Assembly (NCBI GenBank): GCA_021773075.1
Contig: JAJFKT010000002.1
Span: 62,001 to 126,000, forward strand
Direction: 5' to 3'
Source: Woeseiaceae bacterium
GTDB lineage: Bacteria; Pseudomonadota; Gammaproteobacteria; Steroidobacterales; Woeseiaceae
Length of the DNA stretch: 64,000 nucleotides
Below the pieces are notes generated by a model. The model made no database searches. It was not told the origin of the DNA and worked only from the letters and a program-made list of their open reading frames with translations. Each line of letters opens with the position of its first letter. Within the stretch, counting starts at the first letter, position 1. This document shows, in pieces, positions 26,207 to 36,160 of this stretch. Made by a program: the position numbers and the translations under genes.

Positions 26207-29200
26207 CTAGGACACGGCGGGAATCGTTCGTTCCGATCTACGCTGGCGGAAATGTCGAACCCGTTGGCTTAGGTTTGCCTGGATCATGAGCAGACTCGGG
26301 GTGAGTAACAGCGTCAGGATGGTCGCAAAAGCCAGGCCACCAGCGACAGATGATGCAAGTTGCGTCCACCACTGCGAGCTTGGCGCGCCGATGGATACGT
26401 TGCGGTCGATCAAATTGATATTTACGCCGAGAACCATCGGTAACAACCCAACAATCGTTGTTACCGTCGTCAACATGACCGGACGCAGGCGAATAGCACA
26501 GGTCCTGAGAATCGCGTCGAAAGCGAGCTCACCGCGACTCCGCAATACGTTGTAGGTATCGATAAAGACGATGTTGTTATTCACAACAATTCCGGCAAGT
26601 GTAATCACACCGACACTACTCATAATGACGCCGAACGGTTTACCCATTATCAAATGGCCCAGCAGTACGCCACCGGTTGAAAACACGACGGCAGTCAAAA
26701 TCAAACCGGCCTGATAAATACTGTTGAATTGCGTTACAAGAATAATTGCCATGATGGCGAGTGCCATGAGCATCGCGCGTGTCAGGAACGCCTGATCGTC
26801 TTCCTGATCCTGAGTGCTGCCACCGAAGGTCATGGTGACGCGGGGGTCGATTTTCAGATCGGGCAAATCCCTACGCAACTCAGCAACGATATCATTGACC
26901 AGAAAGCCTGACCCGACATCGGCATCGATCGACAGTGTGCGCCGCATATCGACCCGACGAATATTGCTGACTTTTTGCGCCGGCACGCGAACGACAAAAG
27001 TGCTGATGGGTACCAGACCTTTGTCGGATGGAATTCTCAGCTCATCGATTTGCGACAGGCTGCGGCTAGCCTCGGGGTAGCGCACACGAATGTCGATTTC
27101 GTCATCGCTGTCATTCGGACGATATTCACCAATTTTTATGCCGTTAGTAACGAGCTGCACCATCGCACCCACGAGTGAGATGTCGGCGCCAAATCGAGCA
27201 GCCTCCGCTCGGTCAACTTTTATCTGCCATTCAATACCTGGCAAAGGTCTGCTGTCCTCAATATTAACGATGCCATCCCCGGACTCCATCAAGTCGCGAA
27301 CGGCTACAACCGAGCTCTCCAGGATTTCCGGGAAACGAGAAGAAAACTCGATGTGTATGGGCTTGCCCTGAGGAGGACCCGAATCGGGCTTTCTTGTTTC
27401 TATTTGAATACCAACGAGATCAGATGTTCGATCACGAACTTCTGCAAGAATATCGTCGGCGTTGCGACGCTGGTCCCACTCAATATAGTTTAGAGTAAGC
27501 GTGCCGATCTGATCTTCCGCGCCCTGATCACTACCACCGGTTTTCGCATACAGAAATTCGATCTCCGGCATCCCCAGAACCCGTTCCTCGACTTGCCTTA
27601 CCAGCGCATCCCGTTCAACGGTCGATAAATCGCCGCGCGCCCGAATATCAACCATACCGAAGGGCTGCTCGACATCCGGAAAATACTCAACCCCTTTCCC
27701 GAAAATCCCGAATGCGATATAGATCGACATCAAGAGCGCGAAGACGCCGGCAACGCTACGCCACGGATGCTGCAGTGACTTGCGAAGAAACCGCACATAG
27801 CTTCCGGTGAAGCCGGTAACGCTGTTCAGATCACCCGTCTCAGCTGCGGCCAGGTTGCGCCGAGCTTCTTCAGTATTCGCGCCTGTCTTGCCGAATATCG
27901 AACCAAGCGTGGGCACGAACAACAGCGCCATGACCAATGACGCGGACAATACTGCGATAAGCGTGATGGGCAGATACTTCATGAACTCGCCGGACATTCC
28001 GGGCCAGAAAGCGAGCGGCACGAACGCTGCGAGCGTCGTGCAGGTGGACGCGATAATTGGCCAGGCCATGCGAATTGCCGCTCGAGAATAGGCGTCATAA
28101 CGAGACTCACCTTCGGCCATGCGCCTGTCGGCCATCTCGGTGACGACAATTGCGCCGTCGACGAGCATGCCGACCGCCATAATCAGTGCGAACAGGACCA
28201 TCATATTAATGGTCACGCCGAAGTAGCCGATTATCAGGATTCCCATCAGGAAACTGCCGGGAATTGCGACACCGACGAGAAGCGCTGAGCGAATACCCAG
28301 AATGCCTATGATGACGATAAAGACCAGCAACACGGCCGAAAGAACACTGTTCTGCAACTCCGATAACATGTCGTTTACGTCTTTCGATTTGTCTCGCGAT
28401 GCAACAATTTCAACGTCAGTCGGCCAGTAGGCGCGTTCCTCGTCGATCAAGGCCTTCACGGCATCGATTGTGTCTATCACGTTGGCACCGGAGCGCTGCA
28501 CAACCTCGATCGCGACCGCTGGTTTTCCGTTTAGGCGAGCGAAGCTCTCGGCATCCTTATATGTACGGCGAACCTGGGCGATGTCTTTGAAGTGCACGAC
28601 ACGTTCGCCGACAGCCTTTATCGGCATATTGAGAACGTCCGCAGCACTTTCAAATACGCCGGGTATTTTTACGGGGAAACGGCCCTCGCTCGAATTCAAT
28701 GCTCCCGCTGCCACCAAGCGGTTGTTGCGGCTGACGAACTGGATGATCTGTGCCTGATCCAGTCCGTAGCTTTCCATAGCGAGCGGGTCGACAACAACTT
28801 CCATAAGTTCTTCGCGTGTACCAATCAGGTTTACCTCGAGCACGCCACCAAGGCCTTCCATCTTTTCTTTCAAATCTTTGGCGATCGTCGTCAAAGTTCG
28901 TTCAGGGATGTCGCCCGCAAGATTTAGTACGAGCATCGGATCGAATCGCGACAATTTCACTTCATTGACCGTTGGTTCATCGGTATCGCCAGGCAGCTTC
29001 GTCTTTGCCATGTCGACTTTTTCGCGGACGTCCTGCAGAGCTTTGTTCGTATCGACGCCGGCATCAAACTCCAGCTGGACGTTCGCACCGCCTTCGTAGG
29101 CGTTCGCGGTCATTTCCTTAATGCCCTCAATGGAGCGCAATTCTTGCTCAACCGGGCGTACGAGCAAGCGTTCGGAGTCTTCAGGAGAAATTCCATCGTG

Positions 29201-29350
29201 AGAAATGCTCACGTAAATGATCGGAATTTCAATGTCCGGTTCAGCCTCCTTCGGAATAGTGCTATACGCAACAAATCCGCCAAAGAGGAGAACCAATAAC
29301 GACAAGGTCACAGTTCGTGACCGAGCCATTGCAGACTGAATAATTTCCAT
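26207..29350 (-). CDS. RND efflux pump inner-membrane subunit of the PadR-linked operon
   Basis: 1047 residues with the RND twelve-helix plan, starting MEIIQSAMARSRTVTLSLLV. TM4 reads GMLVDGAIVVTEMADRR, with Gly at the second relay position. This form, and NMMVLFALIMAVG before it, separate it from the two RND genes downstream; it belongs to a distinct AcrB-like subgroup. The 5' ATG overlaps the adaptor stop (TGATG), so the two are co-translated. Probable role is export of a small toxic molecule across the envelope with a TolC-type channel encoded elsewhere. Confidence 0.85.
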   Translation of the reverse strand: MEIIQSAMARSRTVTLSLLVLLFGGFVAYSTIPKEAEPDIEIPIIYVSISHDGISPEDSERLLVRPVEQELRSIEGIKEMTANAYEGGANVQLEFDAGVDTNKALQDVREKVDMAKTKLPGDTDEPTVNEVKLSRFDPMLVLNLAGDIPERTLTTIAKDLKEKMEGLGGVLEVNLIGTREELMEVVVDPLAMESYGLDQAQIIQFVSRNNRLVAAGALNSSEGRFPVKIPGVFESAADVLNMPIKAVGERVVHFKDIAQVRRTYKDAESFARLNGKPAVAIEVVQRSGANVIDTIDAVKALIDEERAYWPTDVEIVASRDKSKDVNDMLSELQNSVLSAVLLVFIVIIGILGIRSALLVGVAIPGSFLMGILIIGYFGVTINMMVLFALIMAVGMLVDGAIVVTEMADRRMAEGESRYDAYSRAAIRMAWPIIASTCTTLAAFVPLAFWPGMSGEFMKYLPITLIAVLSASLVMALLFVPTLGSIFGKTGANTEEARRNLAAAETGDLNSVTGFTGSYVRFLRKSLQHPWRSVAGVFALLMSIYIAFGIFGKGVEYFPDVEQPFGMVDIRARGDLSTVERDALVRQVEERVLGMPEIEFLYAKTGGSDQGAEDQIGTLTLNYIEWDQRRNADDILAEVRDRTSDLVGIQIETRKPDSGPPQGKPIHIEFSSRFPEILESSVVAVRDLMESGDGIVNIEDSRPLPGIEWQIKVDRAEAARFGADISLVGAMVQLVTNGIKIGEYRPNDSDDEIDIRVRYPEASRSLSQIDELRIPSDKGLVPISTFVVRVPAQKVSNIRRVDMRRTLSIDADVGSGFLVNDIVAELRRDLPDLKIDPRVTMTFGGSTQDQEDDQAFLTRAMLMALAIMAIILVTQFNSIYQAGLILTAVVFSTGGVLLGHLIMGKPFGVIMSSVGVITLAGIVVNNNIVFIDTYNVLRSRGELAFDAILRTCAIRLRPVMLTTVTTIVGLLPMVLGVNINLIDRNVSIGAPSSQWWTQLASSVAGGLAFATILTLLLTPSLLMIQANLSQRVRHFRQRRSERTIPAVS

Positions 29351-30486
29351 CAGTCGTCGGCCTCGTCACCTGTCTGCACCGCGACTGCGGTCTTAACTTC
29401 AGATTCTGGAACGGTATCGACAGTCGCGCCATTCGAGACGTAGCCCTGACCAACGGTAATGATCGTTGTATTATGGGGGAGCCCGGCGAGCCAAATTCCG
29501 TTGTTCGTAGACAGTGCAATATCGGCAACGACGAATTCGACCCGACCGTCGTCATTGATGATCTTTACACCAACATTTCCCGCGTCGTCCAGAGTTAGTA
29601 ATGATGGTGATATTCTATGCGCAAGAACCTCTTCGGCCGGAATACGCAGCTCGGCCGTACCACCGATGCGCAATGCGCCATCTGAGTTGTCTATCTCCAG
29701 TTCGACACCAAAGGTCCGAGTTGCCTCATCCGCGACAGGCGCGATGTATCGAATTTTGCCCTGGACATTTTCGCCGGTAGCGAGCCTCGCCTCGGCTGAA
29801 TCGCCAACCGCAACGTAGCGCGCGTCGAATTCCGACAGGTTTGCAGAAACTATGATACTGCGGTTGTCGACGTAGGTTGCGATTGGGTCACCGCGCTTGA
29901 CGAAGTCACCGACCTCAACAATGCGTGATTGCAGCGCGCCACCGAACGGCGCTCGCACCGACATATAGTCAAGATCAAGTTTTGCGCGCGTAAGCTCTGC
30001 CTTCGCCGCTTCAAGCAAAGCGACTGCTTCTTGCAACTGAGCTTCCGAAACGTAACTTTCCGACTTTAGTTTGAGCCGCCCTTCATATTCGACCTGGCGC
30101 TGCTTAACGGTAGCGTCAGCTTGAGCGAGGCGGGCCGCGCGATCGCGTTCGTCGAGTCGGGCGATTATGCCGCCGCGTTTGACGTTAGCACCCCGTGCAG
30201 CACCAATAAATTCAACCCGGCCATCTGTTTCAGCGGAGAGTTCGACGATTCTCGCTGGCGCTGTTTTGCCATTCACTGAAATCGTACGCAAGACGATTTC
30301 CGCAGATTGGGTGCGAACGCGTACGGCCGTTTTCGACGCACTATCTGCGATTGACGCGTGATTAGCCGACGACTCTGATTCGTCTGTGCCGCCAAGCTGA
30401 CCGGAGATCAACCATAGTGCGACGACGATAACGATGCCACCGGACAAGAACCAGGATTTGTATTTATTGCTGCTTGGGTTTTCCAT
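29350..30486 (-). CDS. RND periplasmic adaptor, membrane-anchored
   Basis: 378 residues with a single N-terminal anchor (SWFLSGGIVIVVALWLISG) rather than a lipobox. Adaptor landmarks are VELSAETDGRVEFIGAARGA, LDERDRAARLAQADATVKQ at the coiled coil, and LDYMSVRAPFGGALQSRIVE. Its anchor and sequence differ from the two lipoprotein adaptors in the next operon, so this operon was not made by simple duplication. It is 32 bp downstream of padR and TGATG-coupled to the pump. Acts in the periplasm as the bridge of a tripartite pump. Confidence 0.85.
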   Translation of the reverse strand: MENPSSNKYKSWFLSGGIVIVVALWLISGQLGGTDESESSANHASIADSASKTAVRVRTQSAEIVLRTISVNGKTAPARIVELSAETDGRVEFIGAARGANVKRGGIIARLDERDRAARLAQADATVKQRQVEYEGRLKLKSESYVSEAQLQEAVALLEAAKAELTRAKLDLDYMSVRAPFGGALQSRIVEVGDFVKRGDPIATYVDNRSIIVSANLSEFDARYVAVGDSAEARLATGENVQGKIRYIAPVADEATRTFGVELEIDNSDGALRIGGTAELRIPAEEVLAHRISPSLLTLDDAGNVGVKIINDDGRVEFVVADIALSTNNGIWLAGLPHNTTIITVGQGYVSNGATVDTVPESEVKTAVAVQTGDEADD

Positions 30487-30518
30487 TTTCTTTTGCTCTC
30501 TTAAAAAACGATGCAGCT

Positions 30519-31061
30519 CTAGCTAGCTGTGGATTTGACGGCAGACTCATCGACTAGCAGGTGCTGGTTCTCTTCGACGTAGGTCTTAATTGCGGTGGTC
30601 ATTGCCTTGCCAAAGCCAGCGGCAAAATGCATTCCTGGTGGCCACTTGTCAGAACACTGGGATTGAACTTCGGAAATCGCGTTTGCGTAGTAAGCGCATT
30701 TTTCGATGCGACCCTTCAATACGGATGCAACCTGTTCCGGCGACATCAGGTGCGCGAAACACATAGTGGCCAGAAATTCTGAGCGAACCTTGTGAGAAGG
30801 GGTGGGGTTCTCCAGGGCTTTCAACAAAAACGCCATGCCTTCGTCGGTGATTTCATAGACCTTTCGATCAGGCTTGCCGTCCTGCGGCATGCACTCGCAA
30901 GTGACGAATCCACTCTCGGAAAGCGACGATAGCGCCGGATAAATCGAACCATAGCCGGCAGCAAAAAAGTGGGCGAACGTAGACTCGAATTGTTTTTTGA
31001 GGTCGTAGCCGGAAGCGGCGCCGTCCGTCAGCATACCCAGGCAGACTGTTTTGACGTCCAT
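30519..31061 (-). CDS. PadR-family transcriptional regulator
   Basis: 180 residues. The N-terminal winged helix shows CLGMLTDGAASGYDLKKQFE, the FAAGYGSIYPALSSLSESGFV recognition part and RKVYEITDEGMAFL wing, all typical of PadR. The C-terminal half is a helical dimerisation and ligand domain. PadR proteins repress nearby detoxification or efflux genes until a small (often phenolic) ligand binds. It is first in the padR-adaptor-pump operon, with palindromic AT-rich sequence over its own promoter, so autoregulation and control of the pump are likely. Confidence 0.88.
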   Translation of the reverse strand: MDVKTVCLGMLTDGAASGYDLKKQFESTFAHFFAAGYGSIYPALSSLSESGFVTCECMPQDGKPDRKVYEITDEGMAFLLKALENPTPSHKVRSEFLATMCFAHLMSPEQVASVLKGRIEKCAYYANAISEVQSQCSDKWPPGMHFAAGFGKAMTTAIKTYVEENQHLLVDESAVKSTAS

Positions 31062-31074
31062 GGCTTTCTCGTTC

Positions 31075-31115
31075 GATATATATCAGGGCGATACATACTA
31101 TCAATTCGATATATA
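31075..31115 (-). promoter_or_regulatory. padR promoter with overlapping palindromes (candidate PadR operator)
   Basis: On the minus strand TTGATA (31104-31099) serves as -35 and TATATA/TATATC around 31082-31075 as -10. The -10 lies within the palindrome GATATATATC (31075-31084). TTCGATATATA occurs twice as a direct repeat (31072-31082 and 31105-31115), 33 bp apart, so two dimers could bind about three helical turns apart. The site is inferred. Confidence 0.5.
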
Positions 31116-31179
31116 AAAGCCAGCGATTTTCTCACGCGTTTCGCGAATTCCGAAAAACACAATTAAAACAATGGGTAGC

Positions 31180-31195
31180 GACGCATATTTGCGTC
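31180..31195 (-). terminator. possible weak terminator after the FAD oxidase gene
   Basis: GACGCA-TATT-TGCGTC is a perfect 6-bp stem. On the minus strand a T-rich stretch follows about 10 bases later. Weak because of the gap. Confidence 0.3.
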
Positions 31196-31217
31196 CCTTC
31201 TGCGCGCGGGCGGGCGA

Positions 31218-32570
31218 CTATTTAAAGAATCGCGCGAGGTAGGGGTTGAGCAAACGTCCATCAGGATCGAGTTGTTGCCGGATCTTTTTGAAAAACTCCA
31301 TGCGTCCGCCGTAGGTTTGGGCGATATAAGCCGGTCGGGACGCTACGGTCTGATTGAATAGCGGAATGCCACCCCAGTTCTCAGCAAAGTCGGATAGGTC
31401 AAGAACGAAATCGTCCCAGCCCTTCTTTTGTGTCGATAGGGTTTGCAGCGCGATCAAAGGTTCGTCGAACGACGGCGATAGCAATGCGGAATTGTCCTGC
31501 GCGACACGGTAGCCGGCAGCGGGCAGGTCGCAGCGATAGGCAGTTCGTGCGAACGACTCACGGCAGAAGCGCGCATACGCTTTCACGACAACGGAAAAAT
31601 CCGAAGCCGGAAAACACCAGGTTGAGTACAACAGGTTTTGCGGTTTTCTGCGGCGGTGTCTGCCACCAGCTGCGACATTATTACCGTTGCCAACAAGTTT
31701 CGAATTGACCAGACCGTGAGTTGTCGCAGAGATGGAATCGATCAGTTTGTAGCGCACCGAGGGAATTGGCAGTACCCGTCCCAGGGACTTGAAGACATTC
31801 GGCAGTACTGTGCTCTCGCCCCAGTCCTTAATTTTCCACGGCGTCGTATAGGCGTTACCGTTAGATGCATCATAATGGCGCAGGTCGAGATAGACATGGT
31901 TCCTATACGGCATGAGGTAAAACTTCAGACCGACGTTACCACTTGCAAGTCGATCGGAAACCTGTGCGAAAGTATCAATATCCATACTGCGATGGCTGGC
32001 GGCGAATGTGGTAATCGGACGCACCTTCATCGTTACTTCAAAAATCACGCCGAGCATTCCGTAGCTCAGGCGAAACGCACTCAGAAGATGCCGTTGTGTA
32101 TCCGAGATCGTCATGACTTTGCCGTTGGCGAGAACAGCTTTCATTTTTATGACTTGAGTGGAAAGCATGGACGCCTGATCGCCAATTCCGGGGCCCATAC
32201 AGGGAGCGGCGAGTGCACCACCTAAAGTTCTTTCGGTTTGGTCGAAATTACCAATGAGTTCCATGCCCTCCTCGGCAAGCGCTGCAACCAGAGCGCCTAG
32301 ACGGACACCGGCTTCAGCAGTCACGGTGTGATTGTAGGTGTCAATATGAGTGATCCGATCGAGCCCCGTCATGTTGACGGTTGTACCCGACTCGGTTTTG
32401 TTGCAATCGGTCGCAGAGCTGCCGGCGCCTTTCGGTCGCAATGGTATTGCGAGGTTTGCATTGCCATCCAGGCAGCGCATAAGGCGAGCAAGGTTGCTTG
32501 GCGTGGTAACGCCGGGGCGTGCCGGGCTTCGAGTGAACGTGCCCGTGTCACGAAATCCATGTGACTTCAT
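31218..32570 (-). CDS. FAD-linked oxidase, sugar-lactone (GULO/ALO)-like
   Basis: 450 residues. The N-terminal PCMH-type FAD domain has PLRPKGAGSSATDCN, the VTAEAGVRLGALVAALAEEG strand and GNFDQTERTLGGALAAPCMG, where gulonolactone and arabinonolactone oxidases have their flavin-contact loop. The C-terminal part ends with LDPDGRLLNPYLARFF, as in the ALO family. The usual HWxK active-site motif of aldonolactone oxidases is not evident (GGIPLFNQTVAS is at the comparable place), so the substrate is uncertain. Probably cytoplasmic or membrane-associated, single-gene unit. Confidence 0.7.
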   Translation of the reverse strand: MKSHGFRDTGTFTRSPARPGVTTPSNLARLMRCLDGNANLAIPLRPKGAGSSATDCNKTESGTTVNMTGLDRITHIDTYNHTVTAEAGVRLGALVAALAEEGMELIGNFDQTERTLGGALAAPCMGPGIGDQASMLSTQVIKMKAVLANGKVMTISDTQRHLLSAFRLSYGMLGVIFEVTMKVRPITTFAASHRSMDIDTFAQVSDRLASGNVGLKFYLMPYRNHVYLDLRHYDASNGNAYTTPWKIKDWGESTVLPNVFKSLGRVLPIPSVRYKLIDSISATTHGLVNSKLVGNGNNVAAGGRHRRRKPQNLLYSTWCFPASDFSVVVKAYARFCRESFARTAYRCDLPAAGYRVAQDNSALLSPSFDEPLIALQTLSTQKKGWDDFVLDLSDFAENWGGIPLFNQTVASRPAYIAQTYGGRMEFFKKIRQQLDPDGRLLNPYLARFFK

Positions 32571-32770
32571 ATTTGGTAACTCCGCTGTCGTGGCTTATTG
32601 CCCGTAGACCGGTGGCTTTGCGACACTGCCTTTCAGCAGCTGTGCCTTTTTCAATGAATACGCATCGTTGCACAGGTTTTGGTGCTGTGCAATGGAACAT
32701 AATCCTATGAGAAGATTGTTCCGCAGTTTCCCAAGCGACAGTATAAGAATTGACCAAACAGGAGTATGAG

Positions 32771-33616
32771 ATGCGGTGGCGTGGTGGTAGACGAAGTTCG
32801 AATATAGAGGACAGGCGCGGACAGGGCGCGGCACCGAAGGTACTTGGCGGTGGAATCGGCACGATCGTGATTGTGCTGCTTGCAATGTATTTTGGCGTTG
32901 ACCCGGCGCCTTTGCTGGAGGGAATGCAATCCGGTGGTCAGGCGTCATCAACCGGATCACGACCCACGGCAGAGGAACTTGAGAATGATCCGCTGGCGGA
33001 CATGGTCAGCGTGGTTGTTGGCGATACCGAAGATGTTTGGAGCGAGATATTCGCTGCAAAGGGCCAACGTTATGCGGCGCCGAAGCTAGTCATGTTCACG
33101 GGCGCCACTCGTTCGGCCTGCGGCCTCGGTCAGGCCGCGATGGGGCCGTTCTACTGCCCCGCTGACAAGAAAGCTTATATCGATCTTGGGTTTTATGATC
33201 AGATGAGGACCCGGTTCAACGCACCTGGTGATTTCGCGCAGGCCTATGTCATCGCTCATGAGATCGGTCATCACGTCCAAAACCTCCTGGGCGTATCCGG
33301 CAAAGTACATTCAATGAAACAACAGCTGAGCAAAGCAGAAGGCAATGCATTGTCTGTCAAGCTAGAGCTGCAGGCGGATTGTTTCGCCGGTGTATGGGCG
33401 AATCGGGCGGACAGGGCGCGTAACATACTCGAATCTGGTGACGTAGAAGAGGCTCTGAACGCGGCAAGTGCGATTGGCGATGACACATTACAAAAGCAAA
33501 GCGGTGGCACGGTGGTACCCGAATCGTTTACCCACGGTACGTCAGCGCAGCGACAGAAATGGTTTCGAATCGGACTGCAATCCGGCAATCCCGATAGCTG
33601 CAATACCTTCTCATAG
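32771..33616 (+). CDS. neutral zinc metallopeptidase, YpfJ family
   Basis: 281 residues from ATG 32771, placed six bases after AGGAG; an upstream TTG at 32750 is less likely. N-terminus MRWRGGRRSSNIEDRRG is the conserved cytoplasmic tail of this family, followed by a membrane anchor (GGGIGTIVIVLLAMYFG). The zinc motif is HEIGHHVQ in the periplasmic domain, with the third ligand probably the glutamate of ELQADCFAGVWA. Family function is not well established; a periplasmic peptidase is inferred. Stop TAG overlaps the next gene's GTG by one base. Confidence 0.85.
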   Translation: MRWRGGRRSSNIEDRRGQGAAPKVLGGGIGTIVIVLLAMYFGVDPAPLLEGMQSGGQASSTGSRPTAEELENDPLADMVSVVVGDTEDVWSEIFAAKGQRYAAPKLVMFTGATRSACGLGQAAMGPFYCPADKKAYIDLGFYDQMRTRFNAPGDFAQAYVIAHEIGHHVQNLLGVSGKVHSMKQQLSKAEGNALSVKLELQADCFAGVWANRADRARNILESGDVEEALNAASAIGDDTLQKQSGGTVVPESFTHGTSAQRQKWFRIGLQSGNPDSCNTFS

Positions 33617-34587
33617 TGACCGACATTATCCAGAAAACTGCGGCAGCGGCTAAAGCGGCGGCGATGCGTATCGCCGGGCAAATCGTCAGGACCGAACTGA
33701 AGCGATCCGACGCATTCAGCGAGAAAATGGGCGCGAACATTTTTTTCAAACTCGAAAACCAGCAGACAACCGGGTCGTTCAAGTTGCGCGGCGCAACGAA
33801 TCGCCTGATGGCACTCAGTGAAAACGAGCGAGCCAGGGGGTGTGCCACAGCATCGAGTGGTAACCACGGGGCTGCGGTCGCTTGCGCTATGCAAAAGCTC
33901 GGTACGACAGGTGTGATATTCGTCCCCGAAAAGACATCCGAGGCAAAAGTCGAAAAGATCAGAAGCTATGACGGCAACGTGAAGTTCTTTGGCAGCGACG
34001 GTCTGGATACTGAGCAGCACGCCAGGGAATACGCGAAGCAGAACGAAATCCTGTATTTGTCTCCCTATAACGATGAGATTGTCATTGCCGGTCAAGGTAG
34101 CTGCGGCGTCGAGCTACTAGAGCAATTACCGGACATCGACAGCGTATTTGTCGCCGTAGGCGGCGGTGGATTGATCGGTGGGGTTGGCGCCGTGTTTAAG
34201 GCCCATAACCCGGATATCAAAGTTTATGGCTGTCAGCCGAAGGCGTCTGCCGTTATGGCACACTCGATCGACGCTGGAGAAATACTTGATATGCCCAGTG
34301 ATCCAACCTTGTCCGATGGTACGGCGGGTGGCATCGAGTCGGGCGCAGTCACGTTCCCCCTAAATCAGGCTGTCGTTGATGAATTCATTACCGTTGATGA
34401 ACAGCAGATCGCTGACGCGATGCGAGAGTATATTAGCGCCGAGGCGGACGCCATTGAAGGCGCGGCCGGGGTCGCAATTGCGGCGCTGCTGGCAAGAAAG
34501 GACCTTGTTGAAGGTCGAAACGTCGTAGTTATCGTTTGCGGTGGCAACATCGCAGACGACAAGCTGGCTAGCGTGATGGCGGGCTAG
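33616..34587 (+). CDS. threonine dehydratase/serine racemase-like PLP enzyme
   Basis: 323 residues of fold-type II PLP enzyme. The PLP lysine is K56 in TTGSFKLRGATN; SSGNHGAA is the substrate loop and VGGGGLIGG the phosphate-binding glycine loop. Length matches single-domain threonine ammonia-lyase or serine racemase, without the ACT-type regulatory domain of biosynthetic IlvA. It removes ammonia from threonine or serine to give a 2-oxoacid. The GTG start overlaps the stop of the peptidase gene, so the two are co-translated, an unusual pairing. Confidence 0.82.
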   Translation: MTDIIQKTAAAAKAAAMRIAGQIVRTELKRSDAFSEKMGANIFFKLENQQTTGSFKLRGATNRLMALSENERARGCATASSGNHGAAVACAMQKLGTTGVIFVPEKTSEAKVEKIRSYDGNVKFFGSDGLDTEQHAREYAKQNEILYLSPYNDEIVIAGQGSCGVELLEQLPDIDSVFVAVGGGGLIGGVGAVFKAHNPDIKVYGCQPKASAVMAHSIDAGEILDMPSDPTLSDGTAGGIESGAVTFPLNQAVVDEFITVDEQQIADAMREYISAEADAIEGAAGVAIAALLARKDLVEGRNVVVIVCGGNIADDKLASVMAG

Positions 34588-34722
34588 AATTATTCAAACG
34601 CCATAAAAAGGTCACCGTTCGGTCAAGCCGCTGGCCGAGGCGAATACTGAAGGCGTCATTAGCCAGGCAGACATCGTTACAATCAAGGGAACAACGGACA
34701 GTGAACAGGCTCAAACAGGCAC

Positions 34723-36081
34723 ATGAATAAACAGATGATTGCAGGTCTTGTGCTGCTGGCAATAACGCTGCTCGCCGCACCCCGTACCGAGGCCGACACA
34801 ACGGTCTTCGTCAATGTAAACGTCGTGCCCATGAGCAGCGAGCAAGTTCTGCAACAGCAGTCGGTCGTGGTTGTCGATGGAATGATTGTAGAGATAGGAG
34901 ACGTTGATTCGGTTCCTGTACCCAAAGGTGCAATGATCGTTGATGGCACCGATCGATTCTTGATGCCAGGTCTGGCTGAAATGCATGCGCATGTGACGAG
35001 TACGGCGTCCGAACCAGTCGACAGGCTTTCGACATTGTTCATCGCCAACGGTGTTACGACCATACGAGGCATGTTGGGCCGCGAAGACCACCTGCGACTA
35101 CGTGATCAGCTGGCAAGCGGCGAAGTATTTGGTCCACGCCTGATTACGTCCGGCCCGTCGCTGAACGGTCGCTCGGTGCAGGGTGCGGCAGATGCCGCTC
35201 GCAAGGTGCGCGAGCAAAAAGCGGCGGGCTACGACTTTATAAAGGTTCATCCGGGTCTTTCCGCCGATGAGTTCGTCGCGCTCGCCGAAACAGCCAATGA
35301 GATCGACTTTCCGTACTCAGGTCATGTACCTGTGGCGGCAGGAGTGGGAACGGCGCTGCAGAACAAGATGGCTACAATTGACCATTTGGATGGTTACTTC
35401 GCGGCATTGCTGCCGAGCGATAATCCCGGCGCAGGAGGCTACGGTGGATTCTTCGATGTCATGCTGGCAGGCGAGCTCTTGGCAGAGCGAATTCCTGAAA
35501 TCGCGGTGGCGACACGTGATGCCGGCGTATGGAATGTTCCAACGCAAGTACTGGTTGAACAGATTGTCGACGACACCCCTGTCGCGGAACTTAAGAGCCG
35601 GCGCGAGACACGATACGTGTCACAGGCAACAGTAAGTAACTGGATTGCAGCCAAACAAGCCCAGTCCAATGAGCGCGGATTCGATTCGGAAACGGCCGCG
35701 CTCGCCGTTGAGTTACGCCGCCGACTAATACTCGAGCTGCACAAAGCGGGGGCCGGTTTGTTGCTTGGATCAGATGCTCCGCAGTCATTCAACGTGCCTG
35801 GCTTTTCGGCACACCGTGAATTGGAAGTGCTGGTTGCGGCAGGACTGACGCCCTACGAAGCACTGCGAACCGGAACTGAGGCAGTAGCCAGGTTTCTGGA
35901 TTCGAACGGCGGGGTGGTCGCTGTTGGCAGAGATGCCGATCTCATCTTGCTGGATGCAAACCCGCTGGCGGATATTCGCAATAGCCAGAGAATTCACGGC
36001 GTGATGCTGCGCGGCCGCTGGTTGCCGATCGCGGAGCTTAATGAGCGACTGGAGAAATATGCCGTTCAGGGCAATCGATAA
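34723..36081 (+). CDS. amidohydrolase family protein, exported
   Basis: 452 residues with signal peptide (MNKQMIAGLVLLAITLLAAP ... TEA). The metal motif is EMHAHV; further sites are GHVPV, TIDHLDGY and GSDAP near the C-terminus, then GRDADLILLDANPL as in imidazolonepropionase-like periplasmic amidohydrolases. It hydrolyses an unknown amide or cyclic substrate, probably in the periplasm. It stands alone between the dehydratase and the solenoid gene, preceded by 135 bp of non-coding sequence. Substrate unknown. Confidence 0.78.
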   Translation: MNKQMIAGLVLLAITLLAAPRTEADTTVFVNVNVVPMSSEQVLQQQSVVVVDGMIVEIGDVDSVPVPKGAMIVDGTDRFLMPGLAEMHAHVTSTASEPVDRLSTLFIANGVTTIRGMLGREDHLRLRDQLASGEVFGPRLITSGPSLNGRSVQGAADAARKVREQKAAGYDFIKVHPGLSADEFVALAETANEIDFPYSGHVPVAAGVGTALQNKMATIDHLDGYFAALLPSDNPGAGGYGGFFDVMLAGELLAERIPEIAVATRDAGVWNVPTQVLVEQIVDDTPVAELKSRRETRYVSQATVSNWIAAKQAQSNERGFDSETAALAVELRRRLILELHKAGAGLLLGSDAPQSFNVPGFSAHRELEVLVAAGLTPYEALRTGTEAVARFLDSNGGVVAVGRDADLILLDANPLADIRNSQRIHGVMLRGRWLPIAELNERLEKYAVQGNR

Positions 36082-36160
36082 GGCCTTGCAACCAATTTGC
36101 CGCGACGCGCGTCTAATAAGTACAAAATTACACGACACAGCGAATTACAAGGGGATTCTG

